Shown: positions 11,051 through 22,830, counted from the stretch's first letter. The stretch is 64,000 bases of DNA from Omphiscola glabra (GCA_964017045.1 OZ024796.1:19367510-19431509), one strand, 5' to 3'. Translations and numbers: made by a program. The notes: generated by a model not told the origin, from the sequence alone.

Positions 11051-11206
11051 GTGTCCTACTGATACATTTAAATAACTGTAAATTCTGATTTGATATGTTT
11101 CGTGTTTAGAGATGGGTTTGTTATCATTAAAGATTTTGATCATTCCATTTTTTACGATATTTTAAAGTTGTATTCAATAAGTTTTATGATAAATGCGTAG
11201 TTATAG

Positions 11207-11485
11207 TATAAGACAACATACAAGATAAACTATAATTACTCATGTTTTTGTTGTCTTCTTTGAGGAATGTTGTCTTGTATGTTAAATGTTGTCTTGTATG
11301 TTGTATATTGTATATTATATTGTATGTTGTCTTGTATTTAAAATGTTGTCTTGTATGGTATATGTTACTTTGCATATAGTATGGTTTCTTGTCTTGTATA
11401 TTGTATTTTGTTTTGAATTGTTGTATGTTGTCTTGTATGTGTATGCTTTCTTGTATGTTGTTGGTTGTCCTGTAGGTAGTATGTA
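11207..11485. repeat. degenerate ~12-bp T/G-rich repeat
   Basis: Irregular repetition of ATGTTGTCTTGT with TATATTGTAT variants. An old array or microsatellite-like tract. Confidence 0.75.
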
Positions 11486-11785
11486 AGGGACAATGAGAAA
11501 CAAAATCTGCAAAAAAAAAGAAGGCCTGTTCAGTCAAAGCTTTAGTGCTGTATTGCGGATATAGAGATGTAAGGATAGAAAAATTCCTCCTCTGTTTAGA
11601 TTAAGATCCAATCTATATATTTTTGTCCCCGGGTCACTAGGTTATCAATGGCAGCTCTTTTACCAAACTCAGTTTATTTCCCTCAATGATTTGCAATTAA
11701 CGACGAAATAGAAAATTTATTCAAAATAACGATTTCTTTTAATTCAAGCTTTTTTTTTAATAAAAAGATTTCATGCTATAAATAA
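11486..11785. other. unique AT-rich stretch
   Basis: Single-copy DNA with short A and T runs and no recognised element. Confidence 0.5.
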
Positions 11786-12365
11786 GGACATGTTCCTATA
11801 ATGTGCAAACAAATCTCTGACAATATGCGGACATGTTCCTATAATGTGCAAACAAATCTCTGACAATATGCGGACATGTTCCTATAATGTGTAAACAAAT
11901 CTCTGACAATATGCGGACTTGTTCCTATAATGTGTAAACAAATCTCTGACAATATGCGGACATGCTCCTATAATGTACAAACAAATCTCTGACAATATGC
12001 GGACATGTTCCTATAATGTGTAAACAAATCTCTGACAATATGCGGACATGTTCCTATAATGTGCAAACAAATCTCTGTCAATATGCGGACATGTTCTATA
12101 AATCTCTGACAATATGCGGACATGTTCCTATAATGTGTAAACAAATCTCTGACAATATGCGGACATGTTCCTATAATGTGCAAACAAATCTCTGACAATA
12201 TGCGGACATGTTCCTATAATGTGTAAACAAATCTCTGACAATATGAGGACATGTTCCTATAATGTGCAAACAAATCTCTGACAATATGCGGACATATTTC
12301 AGCAAGTTGTGGACCAATATCTGACAATATGCCGACATATTTCAGCAAGTTGTGGACATGTTCAA
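11786..12365. repeat. 43-bp minisatellite, about 13 copies
   Basis: Units carry GACAATATGCGGACATGTTC and TAATGTGCAAACAAATCT at 43-bp spacing. One copy near 12095 is shortened by about 15 bases, and copies decay after 12290. Confidence 0.95.
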
Positions 12366-12576
12366 AGAATGTGTTGAGTATTTACAACAGTGTGCATGAC
12401 AAATATTATTTCTGGGAACTTCGAATATGTCACTGTCAAGATGAGGGGAAGTGGAATTTTAATTGACCAATTTAGGCTCAGGCAAGGAGAGTCACACGTG
12501 ATCAAGGGAAAGTTCTTGGAATATGTTTATAGTAAAGGCAAAGTCAAAAATTGCAGGAGTATTGCGAAGTTTCATT
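12366..12576. other. unique stretch between arrays
   Basis: A plus-strand 65-codon frame (12390-12587) spans it and runs into the next array. The peptide is not recognisable, so I do not call a gene. Confidence 0.4.
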
Positions 12577-12750
12577 TTCAATGGTAAACTATTCTCAATG
12601 GTAAACTATTCTCAATGGTAAACTATTCTCAATGGTAAACTATTCTCAATGGTAAACTATTCTCAATGGTAAACTACTCTCAATGGTAAACTATTCTCAA
12701 TGGTAAACTATTCTTAATGGTAAATTATTCTGAAATTGTAAACTATTCAT
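12577..12750. repeat. 17-bp minisatellite, about 10 copies
   Basis: Units CAATGGTAAACTATTCT, nearly perfect, with diverged last copies. Confidence 0.95.
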
Positions 12751-12917
12751 CTACAAAAAAATACTATGATTGTAATAGTTGTCTTGTTGGACCATCAGTT
12801 TGTCAGCTTCAAACAATATTGAGAAAACTACTTGAGAATTATCTGTGCTAAAAATCCCATATTTTCTGACGAACGGGTTAATTTTATTTCTTGCTCGACT
12901 GGGGACTTTGAGCAACT

Positions 12918-13935
12918 TTGAATGATGTGAATCAAGCCACAAGATGGTATGACAAATTGTAAATGATGTGAATCAATCCACAAGATGGTATGACAATTGT
13001 AAATAATGTGAATCAATCCACAAGATGGTATGACAAATTGTAAATGATGTGAATCAAGCCACAAGATGGTATGATAAATTGTAAATGATGTGACTCAATC
13101 CACAAGATGGTATGACAAATTGTAAATGATGTGACTCAAGCTCCAGGATGGTATGACAAATTGTAAATGATGTGAATCAATCCAAAAGATGGTATGACAA
13201 ATTGTAAATGATGTAAATCAAGCCACAAGATGGTATGACAAATTTTAAATGATGTGACTCAATCCACAAGATGGTATGACGAATTGTAAATGATGTGAAT
13301 CAAGCCACAAGATGGTATGACAAATTGTAAATGATGTGAATCAATCCACAAGATGGTATGACAAATTTTAAATGATGTGAATCAATCCACAAGATGTTAT
13401 GACAAATTGTAAATGATGTGAATCAATCCACAAGATGGTATGACAAATTGTAAATGATGTGAATCAAGCCACAAGATGGTATGACAAATTGTAAATGATG
13501 TGAATCAAGCCACAATATGGTATGACAAATTGTAAACGATGTGAATCAATCCACAAGATGGTATGACAAATTGTAAATGATGTGAATCAAGCCACAAGAT
13601 GGTATGACAAATTGTAAATGATGTGAATCAATCTACAAGATGGTATGACAAATTGTAAATGATGTGAATCATGCCACAAGATGGTATGACAAATTGTAAA
13701 TGATGTGAATCAATCCACAAGATGGTATGACAAATTGTAAATGATGCGAATCAAGCCACAAGATGGTATGACAAATTGTAAATGATGTGAATCAAGCCAC
13801 AAGATGGTATGACAAATAAGGATTATATCAATAAAGCCATAAGATGGTATGACAAATTAAAAATTATGTGAATCAATCCACAAGTTGGTATGACAAATTA
13901 TAAATTATGCGAATCAATCCACAATATGGGATAAT
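12918..13935. repeat. 41-bp minisatellite, about 25 copies
   Basis: Units contain AATGATGTGAATCAATCCAC and AAGATGGTATGACAAATTGT. Copies differ mainly at AATCAATCC versus AATCAAGCC, which are intermixed. Several carry single-base deletions, so no frame is kept. Confidence 0.96.
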
Positions 13936-14364
13936 ATATTCTAAATTCTCTTGCAGCAGAAAAGATTATTAACTGTTGCTGAAAGTATGAATCTGCCTTG
14001 AAATAAAATTTCCGATGGCAAAACAGTATATTGAGTTTGCATCGCAATTTTTTCAGCGTTATATCGAGACCTAATATCATAGATAACTTTTTATCCTGAC
14101 AAACATAGAGAATTATACATCTAGACAGTCAAACGTAAATAACCGTATATCCAGACTCACAAACGTGGAGAACTTTGTGTTTTGATGGTTTCTCCAATAG
14201 TTCAGTCATTAGAAACAAGGACAATATAGATATATTGTATCAGTCGGTTCTCTTGTCACTGTTTCTATGTTGTATTTGTTTCTAGATCTGTCTCTGAGTA
14301 TGTCTTCCGTCATGTTATAGCTTCCAAAACTCAATACTCCGCGTGTCTAGTGTCACGATGTAGG
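13936..14364. other. unique AT-rich stretch
   Basis: Single-copy DNA with no recognisable gene or element. A partial pair of similar segments (AAACATAGAGAATTATAC and AAACGTGGAGAACTTTGT) near 14100-14180 hints at an old duplication. Confidence 0.45.
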
Positions 14365-15062
14365 CATCGATTCTGTCAGAGCATGTCACTTTAACTCTGT
14401 CAGAGTATGTCACATTAACTCTGTCAGAGTATGTCACATTAACTCTGTCAGAGTATGTTACATTAACTCCGGCAGTGTTTGTTTCATTAACTCTGTTAGA
14501 ATATGTTACTTTGGCTTTGGCAGTGTATGTTACATTGAATCTGGCAGTGTATGTTACATTAACTCTGACAATGTATGTTACATTGGCTTTGGCAGTGTAT
14601 GTTACATTGACTCTGGCAGTGTATGTTACATTAACTCTGTCAGTGTTTGTTACATTAACTCTGTTAGAATATGTTACTTTGGCTTTGGCAGTGTATGTTA
14701 CATTGAATCTGGCAGTGTATGTTACATTAACTCTGTCAGTGTTTGTTACATTAACTCTGTCAGTGTTTGTTACATTAACTCTGTCAGTGTTTGTTACATT
14801 AACTCTGTCAGTGTTTGTTACATTAACTCTGTCAGTGTTTGTTACATTAACTCTGTCAGTGTTTGTTACATTAACTCTGTCAGTGTTTGTTACATTAACT
14901 CTGTCAGTGTTTGTTACATTAACTCTGTCAGTGTTTGTTACATTAACTCTGTCAGTGTTTGTTACATTAACTCTGTCAGTGTTTGTTACATTAACTCTGT
15001 CAGTGTATATTACATTGACTCTGGCAGTGAATGTTACGTTGACTTCAACAGTGTATGTTAAG
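14365..15062. repeat. 24-bp minisatellite, about 29 copies
   Basis: Units TTACATTAACTCTGTCAGTG plus TTTG. From about 14725 to 15005 the copies are uniform. To the left they mix with CTTTGGCAGTGTATG and GAATCTGGCAGTG variants, and a multi-unit segment there occurs twice (about 14500 and 14665). Because 24 is a multiple of three, 212- and 250-codon frames cross it on both strands with an eight-residue repeat. This is arithmetic and does not point to a gene. Confidence 0.96.
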
Positions 15063-15184
15063 GGCATGTTAATAATAGGTCAAGGATTGTGTTATGGCAT
15101 CAAGGTCAGATGACGTGATGTTGTTTAGGTTGTATATGAGTTAGCGATTGTATTTTTCGGTGTGATTAAATCAACCATAGTTTA

Positions 15185-15730
15185 TCAATGGGTGGCGTCT
15201 TCAACACACGACTATAGATTCCTTGCGTGAGTACTTGAATACACGATTATAATGTCATTGAGTGGTGACTTGAACACACGACTATAGATTCCTTGTGTGA
15301 GTACTTGAACACACGATAATTATGTCATTGAGTGGATACTTGAACACACGACTATAATGTCATTGAGTGGTGATTTGAACACACGACTATAATGTCATTG
15401 AGTGGAGACTTGAACACACGACTATAATGTCATTGAGTGGTGATTTGAACACACGACTATAATGTCATTGAGTGGAGACTTGAACACACGACTATAATGT
15501 AATTGAGTGGAGACTTGAACACACGACTATAGATTCCTTGTGTGAGTACTTGAACACACGACTATAATGTCATTGAGTGGAAACTTGAACATGAATTCCT
15601 TGAGTCAGGAGCTCAAGACGCGACTATAATGTCATTGAGTGCTGATTTGAACACACGACTATAATGTCATGGAGTGGAGACTTTGAACAAGAATTCCTAG
15701 AGTCAGGAGCTCAACACGCGACTATAAAGG
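15185..15730. repeat. 35-bp minisatellite, about 15 copies
   Basis: Units CTTGAACACACGACTATAAT plus GTCATTGAGTGG. A second unit type has GATTCCTTGTGTGAGTA, and late copies show GAATTCCTTGAGTCAGGAGC. A mosaic of three subtypes. Confidence 0.93.
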
Positions 15731-16351
15731 GTGTACACATTTTTCTGAGCGTCCGATTAGATACACTGGATATCTTTTTTAGTAAGATATAGAAAAGATA
15801 GAATTGAGATAGAGATTAGATAGAATTCGACAGAGATGAGATGGCATTTAGATAGAGAAAAGATCGAATTTAGATAGAGATTAAATTTAACTTTGATAGA
15901 GAAATAAAATAAATTTTGATAGAGTGATTTTGAAACGTCAGCTATTGTTTGTGAACGCCATTGTCGAGATGGAACATGTTTATATATCGAAGGACTTTTG
16001 TAATATCCATTATCGTAGTCCTGAAAGACATTTATTTCCTGAACAAATTATATGACGAAGCCAGGCCATCAATAAATCTGAAGGCAAAAATGGCACACAT
16101 TAGTTCAATCTACACGTCGGCCAGTAAGGTGTGGGTTATCTGTGGCTGGTCTGCAGGGGGGGGCACAACCCAAGACAATTTTGAAGGGCTACAGTGGGGT
16201 TTGGAAAGGGTGGGGGCTGGTATTTGTTTGTGTGTCAAACTTTGAACTGTATTTATTATTAACTACAGAAAGTAGTCAACTTTTGTCTGTTTATCTAAAT
16301 CCTAAATAGTCAATGAAAACGATGAGTCGTTTAATAAAACTTTAGAATAAA
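15731..16351. other. GATAGA-rich tract and unique stretch
   Basis: 15780-15930 is full of GATAGAGA and AGATAGAATT words, a degraded simple repeat. A plus-strand 94-codon frame (15961-16245) starts at ATGTCG. Its product has a hydrophobic start but no family I recognise, and the region holds a G8 run. I do not call it a gene. Confidence 0.4.
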
Positions 16352-16765
16352 AGTGTATCACCGTGTCCAGGTTGGTTTATCTATCACCTAATTTAAGAGT
16401 ATCACCGTGTCCCGTTTGTTTTATCTATCACCTAGTTTAAGAGTATCACCGTGTCCCGGTGGGTTAATCTATCACCTAGTTTAAGAGTATGACCATTCCC
16501 GGTTGGTTAATCTGTCACCTAGTTTAAGAGTATCACCGTGTCCCGGTTGGTTAATCTATCACCTAGTTTAAGTGTATCACCATGTCCCGGTTGGTTAATC
16601 TATCACCTAGTATAAGAGTATCGCCATTTCCCGGTGGGTTAATCTATCACCTAGTTTAAGAGTATCGCCATTTCCCGGTGGGTTAATCTATCACCTAGTT
16701 TAAGAGTATCGCCATTTCCCGGTGGGTTAATCTATCACCTAGTTTAAGAGTATCACCATGTCGCG
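16352..16765. repeat. 44-bp minisatellite, about 9 copies
   Basis: Units with TAATCTATCACCTAGTTTAA and GAGTATCACCGTGTCCCGG at 44 bp. In the right half ACCGTGTCC changes to GCCATTTCC in three successive copies, a block expansion. Confidence 0.95.
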
Positions 16766-16912
16766 ATTGTCGTCTCATACTTGTAGCCTAATGTTTATTG
16801 TTTTGTTCTTATGTTAAGAGGTTTATTTTAATGTTTATAGATTTAGTTTTTTAAAATCCGTGACACAGTTGTATTCGACAACTATATGCTCGGCTAAAAA
16901 CAAATTATTTAG

Positions 16913-17105
16913 TGGGCCATTCTGCGGGGCACCCTGGTAACGGGCGATTCTGCGAGCAACCCACGTAGAGGGCCACCCACGTAGCGGGCCATTCTGCGGG
17001 CAGCCCACGTAGCGGGCCATTCTGCGGGCCAACCGGGTAGCGGGCCACTCTGCTTGCAACCCACGTAGCGGCCATTCTTTGGGCAGCCAGCGTAGTGGGG
17101 CATTC
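16913..17105. repeat. 28-bp GC-rich minisatellite, about 7 copies
   Basis: Units GTAGCGGGCCATTCTGCGGG plus CAGCCCAC. Markedly more GC-rich than its flanks. Frames on the minus strand are unit artefacts. Confidence 0.93.
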
Positions 17106-17424
17106 TTTGAACAAAAGACTTATCATACATTAACAAAAGACTTGATCATGTGTTATACAAAAGGCTTCTTAAGTTATTCAGTGGTCAACCAAATTAATGG
17201 GTCATCAACGGCCAACCCATTTAGGCTTTAATTTTTAATAACCTAGCCGAATCAGAAGCCTGTGCATTGGTCAACCCATTTTTTTTGGGGGGGGGGGGAT
17301 ATTTAGTGGCAACCCGCTCGGAGGGCTTTTCAATGTCAAAGCCATTTGGCAGGTCTTTCAGTCTCTTTCTATGCTTTATGATTAATCAATGCCATTACGG
17401 ACCCGAAAGCAGAAATGTGCAGAG
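17106..17424. other. unique stretch with G12 run
   Basis: Words such as GGTCAACCCATT recur at 17185, 17210 and 17270, a possible old duplication. A T6/G12 run is at 17281-17298. No gene was recognised. Confidence 0.45.
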
Positions 17425-17950
17425 CGCAGGGAAAACTCCCCAAACAATATCTCAGCACAGAGTGCCATAACAGACACACTACCAGCAGACACATCATTCA
17501 ACTTTCCCAACAATATCTAAGCACTGGCTGACATAACAGACACACTACCAGCAGACACATCATCAGACTTTCTAAACAACATCTAAGCACTGGCTGACGT
17601 AACAGACACACTACAAGCAGACACATTAAACTTTCCCAACAATATCTAAGCACTGGCTGATATAACAGGCACACTACAAGCAGACACATCATCAGACTTT
17701 CCCAACAATATCTAAGCACTGGCTGACATAACAGACACACTACAAGCAGACACATTAAACTTCCCCAACAATATCTAAGCACTGGCTGACATAACAGGCA
17801 CACTACAAGCAGACACATCATCATACTTTCCCAACAAATCCAAGCACTGGCTGACATAACAGACACACTACAAGCAGACACATCATCAGACTTTCCCAAA
17901 AAATCTAAGCACTGAGTGATATATTACATAAACCACAAGCAGATACATCA
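17425..17950. repeat. 62-66-bp minisatellite, about 8 copies
   Basis: Units contain CCAACAATATCTAAGCACTG and ACAGACACACTACAAGCAGA. Copies alternate between a 66-bp form ending CATCATCAGACTTT and a shorter form ending CATTAAACTT, so a two-unit period of about 128 bp is visible. Confidence 0.94.
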
Positions 17951-17984
17951 TCGGACTTTGCCAACAATATCAACAATTGTCCAC

Positions 17985-18222
17985 AGAGTTTTTCTGTACA
18001 TATCAGCAGTGACCCCCCAGTTTTCGGTACATATCAGCAGTGACCCCCAGTTTTCTGTACATATCAGCAGTGACCCCCAGTTTTCGGTACATATCAGCAG
18101 TGACCCCCAGTTTTCTGTACACATCAGCAGTGACCCCCAGTTTTCTGTACATATCAGCAGTGACCCCCAGTTTTCTGTACATATCAGCAGTGACCCCCAG
18201 TTTTCGGTACATATCAGCAATG
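17985..18222. repeat. 30-bp minisatellite, 8 copies
   Basis: Units CCCCCAGTTTTCTGTACATA plus TCAGCAGTGA. C/G variation at TTTTC(T/G)GTAC alternates. Diverged single copies of the same unit lie at about 19660-19755. Confidence 0.96.
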
Positions 18223-18584
18223 CCATTCGGTATGTAAAATAAAGCCATAAAAGAAGAGGCTCATGGGAAGGCTTGAACTGTCCGAGCGATTAGCTCATTC
18301 CTCGAAGCAGTGGACTGTGAGATCAGATTAGTTCCACGTGAAAACTTGGGGAAGGCGGACAGACAGAACTGCTGTTAAACCGGTCCTAATATGGTAATGA
18401 TGAGCGGTTCTTAAATGGGGCAAACTCGAAACAATAAATGAAGATGTTATTAGATTAATATGGAAACCAGACGGATAACAAACAGAAAAATTGTGTTCTC
18501 AACATTTAGATACATCTGCAAGCATTCTGGGACTCTCTTCAGTTACTGGAACGACTTAAATGAAACGTTATTGTCTACAAACTG
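18223..18584. other. unique stretch with weak tRNA-like patch
   Basis: Around 18283-18330 the words TTAGCTCATTCC and GAAGCAGTGGACTGTGAGATC resemble a tRNA D-arm/anticodon arm (an A-box-like signal), followed by AGTTCC. This could be a SINE head, but no second copy is present and the T-arm is poor. Confidence 0.3.
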
Positions 18585-19175
18585 CTCTCAGCACGTTGCT
18601 CCAATCCTCCATGTCTACAAACTGCTCTCAACATGTTGATCCCATCCTCTATGTCTACACACACAACTGCCAGCATGTTGAGCCCATCCTCTATGTCTAC
18701 ACACACAACTGCCAGCATTTTGATCCCATCCTCTATGTCTACACACACAACTGCCAGCATTTTGATCCCATCCTCTATGTCTACACACACAACTGCCAGC
18801 ATGTTGATCCCATCCTCTATGTCTACACACACAACTGCCAGCATTTTGATCCCATCCTCTATGTCTACACACACAACTGCCAGCATTTTGATCCCATCCT
18901 CTATGTCTACACACACAACTGCCAGCATTTTGAGCCCATCCTCTATGTCTACACACACAACTGCCAGCATTTTGAGCCCATCCTCTATGTCTACACACAC
19001 AACTGCCAGCATGTTGAGCCCATCCTCTATGTCTACACACACAACTGCCAGCACGTTGATCCCATCCTCTATGTCTACACACACAACTGCCAGCATGTTG
19101 AGCCCATCCTCTATGTCTACACACACAACTGCCAGCATGTTGATCCCATCCACCATGTCTACCCACCTCTCACAA
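18585..19175. repeat. 42-bp minisatellite, about 14 copies
   Basis: Units with CATCCTCTATGTCTACACAC and AACTGCCAGCATGTTGA at 42 bp, extremely uniform. The variable positions are GTTG/TTTG and ATCC/AGCC. Forty-two is a multiple of three and the unit has no stop in several frames, so four frames of 180-232 codons overlap here. None has a domain or any support as a gene. Confidence 0.97.
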
Positions 19176-19655
19176 CATGGCGATCCGTTCATCAAGTTTC
19201 CTCCATAACTTCACCCTTCTATTTTACAAAACTATTTTTTTTCCTAACATTAAATTGATGCTTTTTTATTTCTCTTCTCTTTTCTGCAATATGCAACAAA
19301 CGCCCACCCACGCCCCCACCACAATGTATTTCCTAACAACTCTGTCGTAATTTGCTCTCATTTTATTTCCGGGCCAGAATTCATGTTACTGTCTGCTAGA
19401 TGTTGGCAAATTATTTGTTGTAGACATCTCGCCTTGTAACTCTAGCCCGTCACCTAGACACAAATGTAGATGTAACCTTATACAGTCCACCACTTAGACA
19501 CAAGTGTCAATGTAACAAGACAACCGCTGAGGCACAGTTGTCATTGTAACTCTAGCCTGCCACATAGACACAAGTGTCAATTCAAATGTACCATTCCACT
19601 AATACAAAAGTGTAAATGTAACTAATTCACAATGAGTCGTCCTCTGAAAATGTCA
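19176..19655. repeat. old degenerate tandem within unique DNA
   Basis: From about 19440 to 19640 the words TAGACACAAGTGTCAATG and TGTAACTCTAGCC recur four or five times at irregular spacing, a decayed array. 19176-19440 is single-copy. Confidence 0.6.
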
Positions 19656-19757
19656 ACAATTACCTTCAGTTTTTCTGTACAAATTAGCAATGACAACCCC
19701 AATTTCTGTAAATATTAGAAAAGACGACCCAAGTTTTTCTGTACATATCAGCAAGTG
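19656..19757. repeat. dispersed diverged copies of the 30-bp unit
   Basis: Three degraded copies with CAGTTTTTCTGTACA and TTTTTCTGTACATATCAGCA, clearly related to the array at 17985-18222 but separated from it by another array. Confidence 0.75.
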
Positions 19758-19866
19758 TCAATTCAAATCTGCCACTAATACAAAAGGGTGAATTTGACTC
19801 TAGCCAGAAACGTTGTACAAATTCTCTTATAATTGTATAATTTGAACATTGTTCAATTGTATGTAC

Positions 19867-19930
19867 AGCGTGGTGAGCCCAGCCCTAGGCTGGGGTACCA
19901 CGCTATAGAAAACTACCAATAATAATAATA
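19867..19930 (+). mobile_element. stem-loop plus AAT tail, retroposon 3' end
   Basis: A strong hairpin has arms AGCGTGGT (19867-19874) and ACCACGCT (19897-19904) with inner pairing CCCAGCC/GGCTGGG. It is followed by ATAGAAAACTACC and an (AAT)n tract. A hairpin next to a short microsatellite is the typical 3' end of CR1/L2-like LINEs and SINEs that share their tails. A second copy with the same layout is at 27312-27384 on the minus strand. The body of this copy cannot be recognised. Confidence 0.55.
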
Positions 19931-19936
19931 ACATCA

Positions 19937-20075
19937 GACCAGGGGTGCCACCAGTACCGTGTGCCGCCAGAGCAGGGTGTCACCATAGCAGGGTGCCACC
20001 AGAGCAAGTTGCTAAGAACAAGGTACCAAAATGTCAGGGTGCCACCAGAATATGGTGCCACAAGAACAGGGTATG
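19937..20075. repeat. ~19-bp GC-rich tandem, about 7 copies
   Basis: Irregular repetition of GCAGGGTGCCACCAGA with AACA and TATG variants. Confidence 0.75.
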
Positions 20076-20129
20076 GCTTGGTGAATAGCTTGTGGGGAGT
20101 TGTTAGAAAGTTTTCAAATGAAAGGAGGG

Positions 20130-20706
20130 ATAAGGGTAATAATGGTGGTTGGCATGTAGAGATCAGCGGTAGTGGTAATGATGGTGCTAGGAGCAATGGT
20201 GGTGTTACAGGTAATGATGATGTTTGCGGTCGTGATGATGATAGGGGTAGTGATGATGTTAGAGTTAATGGTGGTGGTAAAGGTAATGATGGTAGTATGG
20301 ATACTATTGTGTTAGTAGTGATGATGGCGATAGAGGTAATGATGGTGCTAGTGGTAATGATGATGGCAGGTGTAATGATGGTGGGAGGGGTAATTATGGT
20401 GCTAGGTGTGATGGCGGTTTTAGGTGTAATGATGGTGGTAGGGGTAAAGGTGATGGTAGGGTTAATAATGGTGTGTGTGGTAAGGATGATGATAGGGTTT
20501 GAAGAGGAGCAGTTGTAGGTATAATGATGATGGAAGTGGAAATGATTAGGATAAGGGTAATGATGGTGGTAGGGGTAATGATGGTGGTAGGGGTAATTAT
20601 GGTGGTAGGGGTAATAATGGTGGTAGGGCTAATGATGGTGGTAGGGGTAATGATGGTGGTAAGGGTAATGATGTGGTTAGGGGTAATGATCGTGGTAGGG
20701 GTAAAT
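20130..20706. repeat. 18-bp GGT/AATGAT minisatellite, about 32 copies
   Basis: Units GGTAATGATGGTGGTAGG. The right end (20560-20700) is uniform, the left diverged. The unit length of 18 gives a Met/Val/Gly-rich plus-strand frame without biological support. Confidence 0.93.
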
Positions 20707-21254
20707 ACCAGGACGTGATGGACTGACGAGGGTCAGTGGTCGAGTAATGATAACATGATTATTACGATTAATAAAGTAACATGACGGGCATTTCCATAGG
20801 TTATCAATCCTAAAAAGAGATTGATGTGATTGGCAGCACGATGATGTTACTTTGTATCAGATATTTTAGCCACCAGAACCGGGTTCCACCAATATTTTTC
20901 AAAGGTCCCCCCCCCCCCACCCCACACACGTAGAGCGGACTGCTGGGTAAGCGACCATCGATAAGAAAACGAAACTATCCCTCCTTATTTTCGGGTGACT
21001 AATCTCTCTTACTGCCCCTAAGGGTCGGCTACTCTGTATTACCAAGATCATCAATAAAGGCAAGCAAGGGAGAGAAATTAATTAGCGATTTTTTCTGGTC
21101 GCGGGTACGTGATGAAGAAAGAAGACGGCGTGCATAATTGGATGTTCTGGTGACCAAGGGGGCGACCCGGGACCACTGGCCTTCGTGGTGAGACCATTGG
21201 CCAGTATTGAAAACGGCATGTGCTAGTCTACACTGTCTACTGGACATTGAGTCA
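20707..21254. other. unique stretch with C12 run
   Basis: Single-copy DNA. C-run at about 20907-20918 followed by an ACCCCACACACG patch. A 72-codon minus frame (21029-21247) is not recognisable. Confidence 0.45.
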
Positions 21255-21395
21255 AATGATCAGGCCAAAACTTAAATGATCAGTTTCATGGTGTTTCACT
21301 GTAATGACCAGTTTAACTGTGTTGACTGAAAATTATCAGTTCGATGGTATTTACTCGTAAAATTCGATGGTGTTTACTTGTAATGTCGCATAAGA
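21255..21395. repeat. 28-bp minisatellite, left part, about 5 diverged copies
   Basis: Diverged copies of the unit that resumes at 21800 (CAGTTTCATGGTGTTTCACT and relatives). The array is interrupted by a GC-rich insert. Confidence 0.85.
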
Positions 21396-21799
21396 GATGG
21401 AATCGGTGGGCCGTCGAGCGTGAGCTCTTAATGCCCCCCCCGGCGCTCCCCCACACAAACCAGAGCACTGAAGGACTTAACCCGACTCCAGCCCGTGCGG
21501 GAGGGCGCCGGGAACCTCCCCCTTGACCTAGAGGAGGCCCGGTCGACCGAGGACGCTGCGTTTAAAGCGTCCGCAGTTAACTCTCTGTGGGTCAGGACGG
21601 CTTTGCTTCCACTCCGGTGGTTTGGTGTTGCGTTACCAACCCCCACCGCCCAGGGAGTCTTTCGGTCGGGACGTTAGTAGTGGCGGGACGAAACGGTTGC
21701 CTAGGGGCGGCTTTCTCACGGCCGCGTAGTTAAAATCATCGGCATGGGTTTTGAGGGCCACCCAAGCCTCATACCCATTAACAGCAACTAGTAATCATG
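21396..21799. mobile_element. GC-rich insert of unknown family inside the 28-bp array
   Basis: About 400 bp whose composition is strikingly GC-rich against AT-rich flanks, with C8 and CCGGTCGACCGAGGACG-type words. It interrupts the 28-bp array, with unit sequence continuing on both sides. Its right end carries a near-palindrome ATGGGTTTTGAGG...CCTCATACCCAT (about 21744-21779). Frames of 60-72 codons exist on both strands but none resembles a known protein. It is most simply a SINE or the GC-rich part of a retrotransposon. A clear target-site duplication cannot be seen because the array itself is periodic. Confidence 0.5.
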
Positions 21800-22435
21800 T
21801 TAGTGATGATAATTTCGATAGTGTTTACTTGTAATGATAAGGTCGATAGTGTTTACTTGTAATAATAATTTCGATGGTGTTTACTTGTATTGATAAGTTC
21901 GATGGTGTTTACTTGTAATGATAAGTTTGATGGTGTTTACTTGTAATGATAAGTTCGATGGTGTTTACTTGTAATGATAAGTTCGATGGTGTTTACTTGT
22001 GAGGATAAGTTCGATGGTGTTTACTTGTGATGATAAGTTCGATGGTGTTTACTTGTAATGATAAGTTCGATGGTGTTTACTTGTAATGATAAGTTCGATG
22101 GTGTTTACTTGTAATGATAAGTTCGATGGTGTTTACTTGTAATGATAAGTTCGATGGTGTTTACTTGTAATGATAAGTTCGATGGTGTTTACTTGTAATG
22201 ATAAGTTCGATGGTGTTTACTTGTAATGATAAGTTCGATGGTGTTTACTTGTAATGATAAGTTCGATGGTGTTTACTTGTAAAGATAAGTTCGATGGTGT
22301 TTACTTGTAATGATAAATTCGATGGTGTTTAATTGTAATGATAAGTTCGATGGTGTTTACTTCTAAAGATAGCTTCGATGATGTTTACTTGTAAAGATAA
22401 GTTCTGTGGTGTCCTTCTGTAAAGATCAGTTTGAT
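21800..22435. repeat. 28-bp minisatellite, main part, about 22 copies
   Basis: Units GATAAGTTCGATGGTGTTTA plus CTTGTAAT, highly uniform between 21890 and 22300, decayed at both ends. Continuation of 21255-21395. Confidence 0.96.
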
Positions 22436-22572
22436 ATGAGTCACTGCAAAAATACAGTTGTTGCTTCATAAATGGTCTTACTGAGCCGTGTGTATCTGTT
22501 ATGACCTGCTGTGTTGGTGCTACAACTCTGTCACTGTCAGTGTTAGTTGTGACCTTGCTGTCTTGGTACGGT

Positions 22573-22830
22573 TCCTGTCAATGGCAGCCTATGTTGTGCC
22601 GCTAATCCCATTTGTATTACAAATCTGTCAATGGCAGCCTATGTTGTGCCGCTAGTACCATTTGTACTACAAATCTGTCAATGGCAGCCTATGTTGTGCC
22701 GCTAGTCCCATTTGTACTACAAATCTGTCAATGGCAGCCTATGTTGTGCCGCTAGTCCCCTGGTACTACGACTCTGTCAATGGCAGCCTATGTTGTGCCG
22801 CTAGTCCTTTGGTACTACGACTCTGTCCCA
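22573..22830. repeat. 50-bp minisatellite, 5 copies
   Basis: Units carry CTGTCAATGGCAGCCTATGT and TGTGCCGCTAGTCCC. The last two copies drop a few bases and use GGTACTACGACT. Confidence 0.94.

Noticed and set aside
14315..15113. Protein with many Asn-Val-Thr sequons
   Set aside because: The sequons come from one 24-bp tandem unit. The opposite strand is open as well.
18560..19258. 232-codon His/Cys/Tyr-rich repeat protein
   Set aside because: The 42-bp unit leaves four different frames open simultaneously. There is no signal peptide, no domain and no evidence that one frame is preferred.
20130..20720. Met/Val-rich membrane protein
   Set aside because: It is the translation of an 18-bp GGTAATGAT-type tandem and breaks where the array does.
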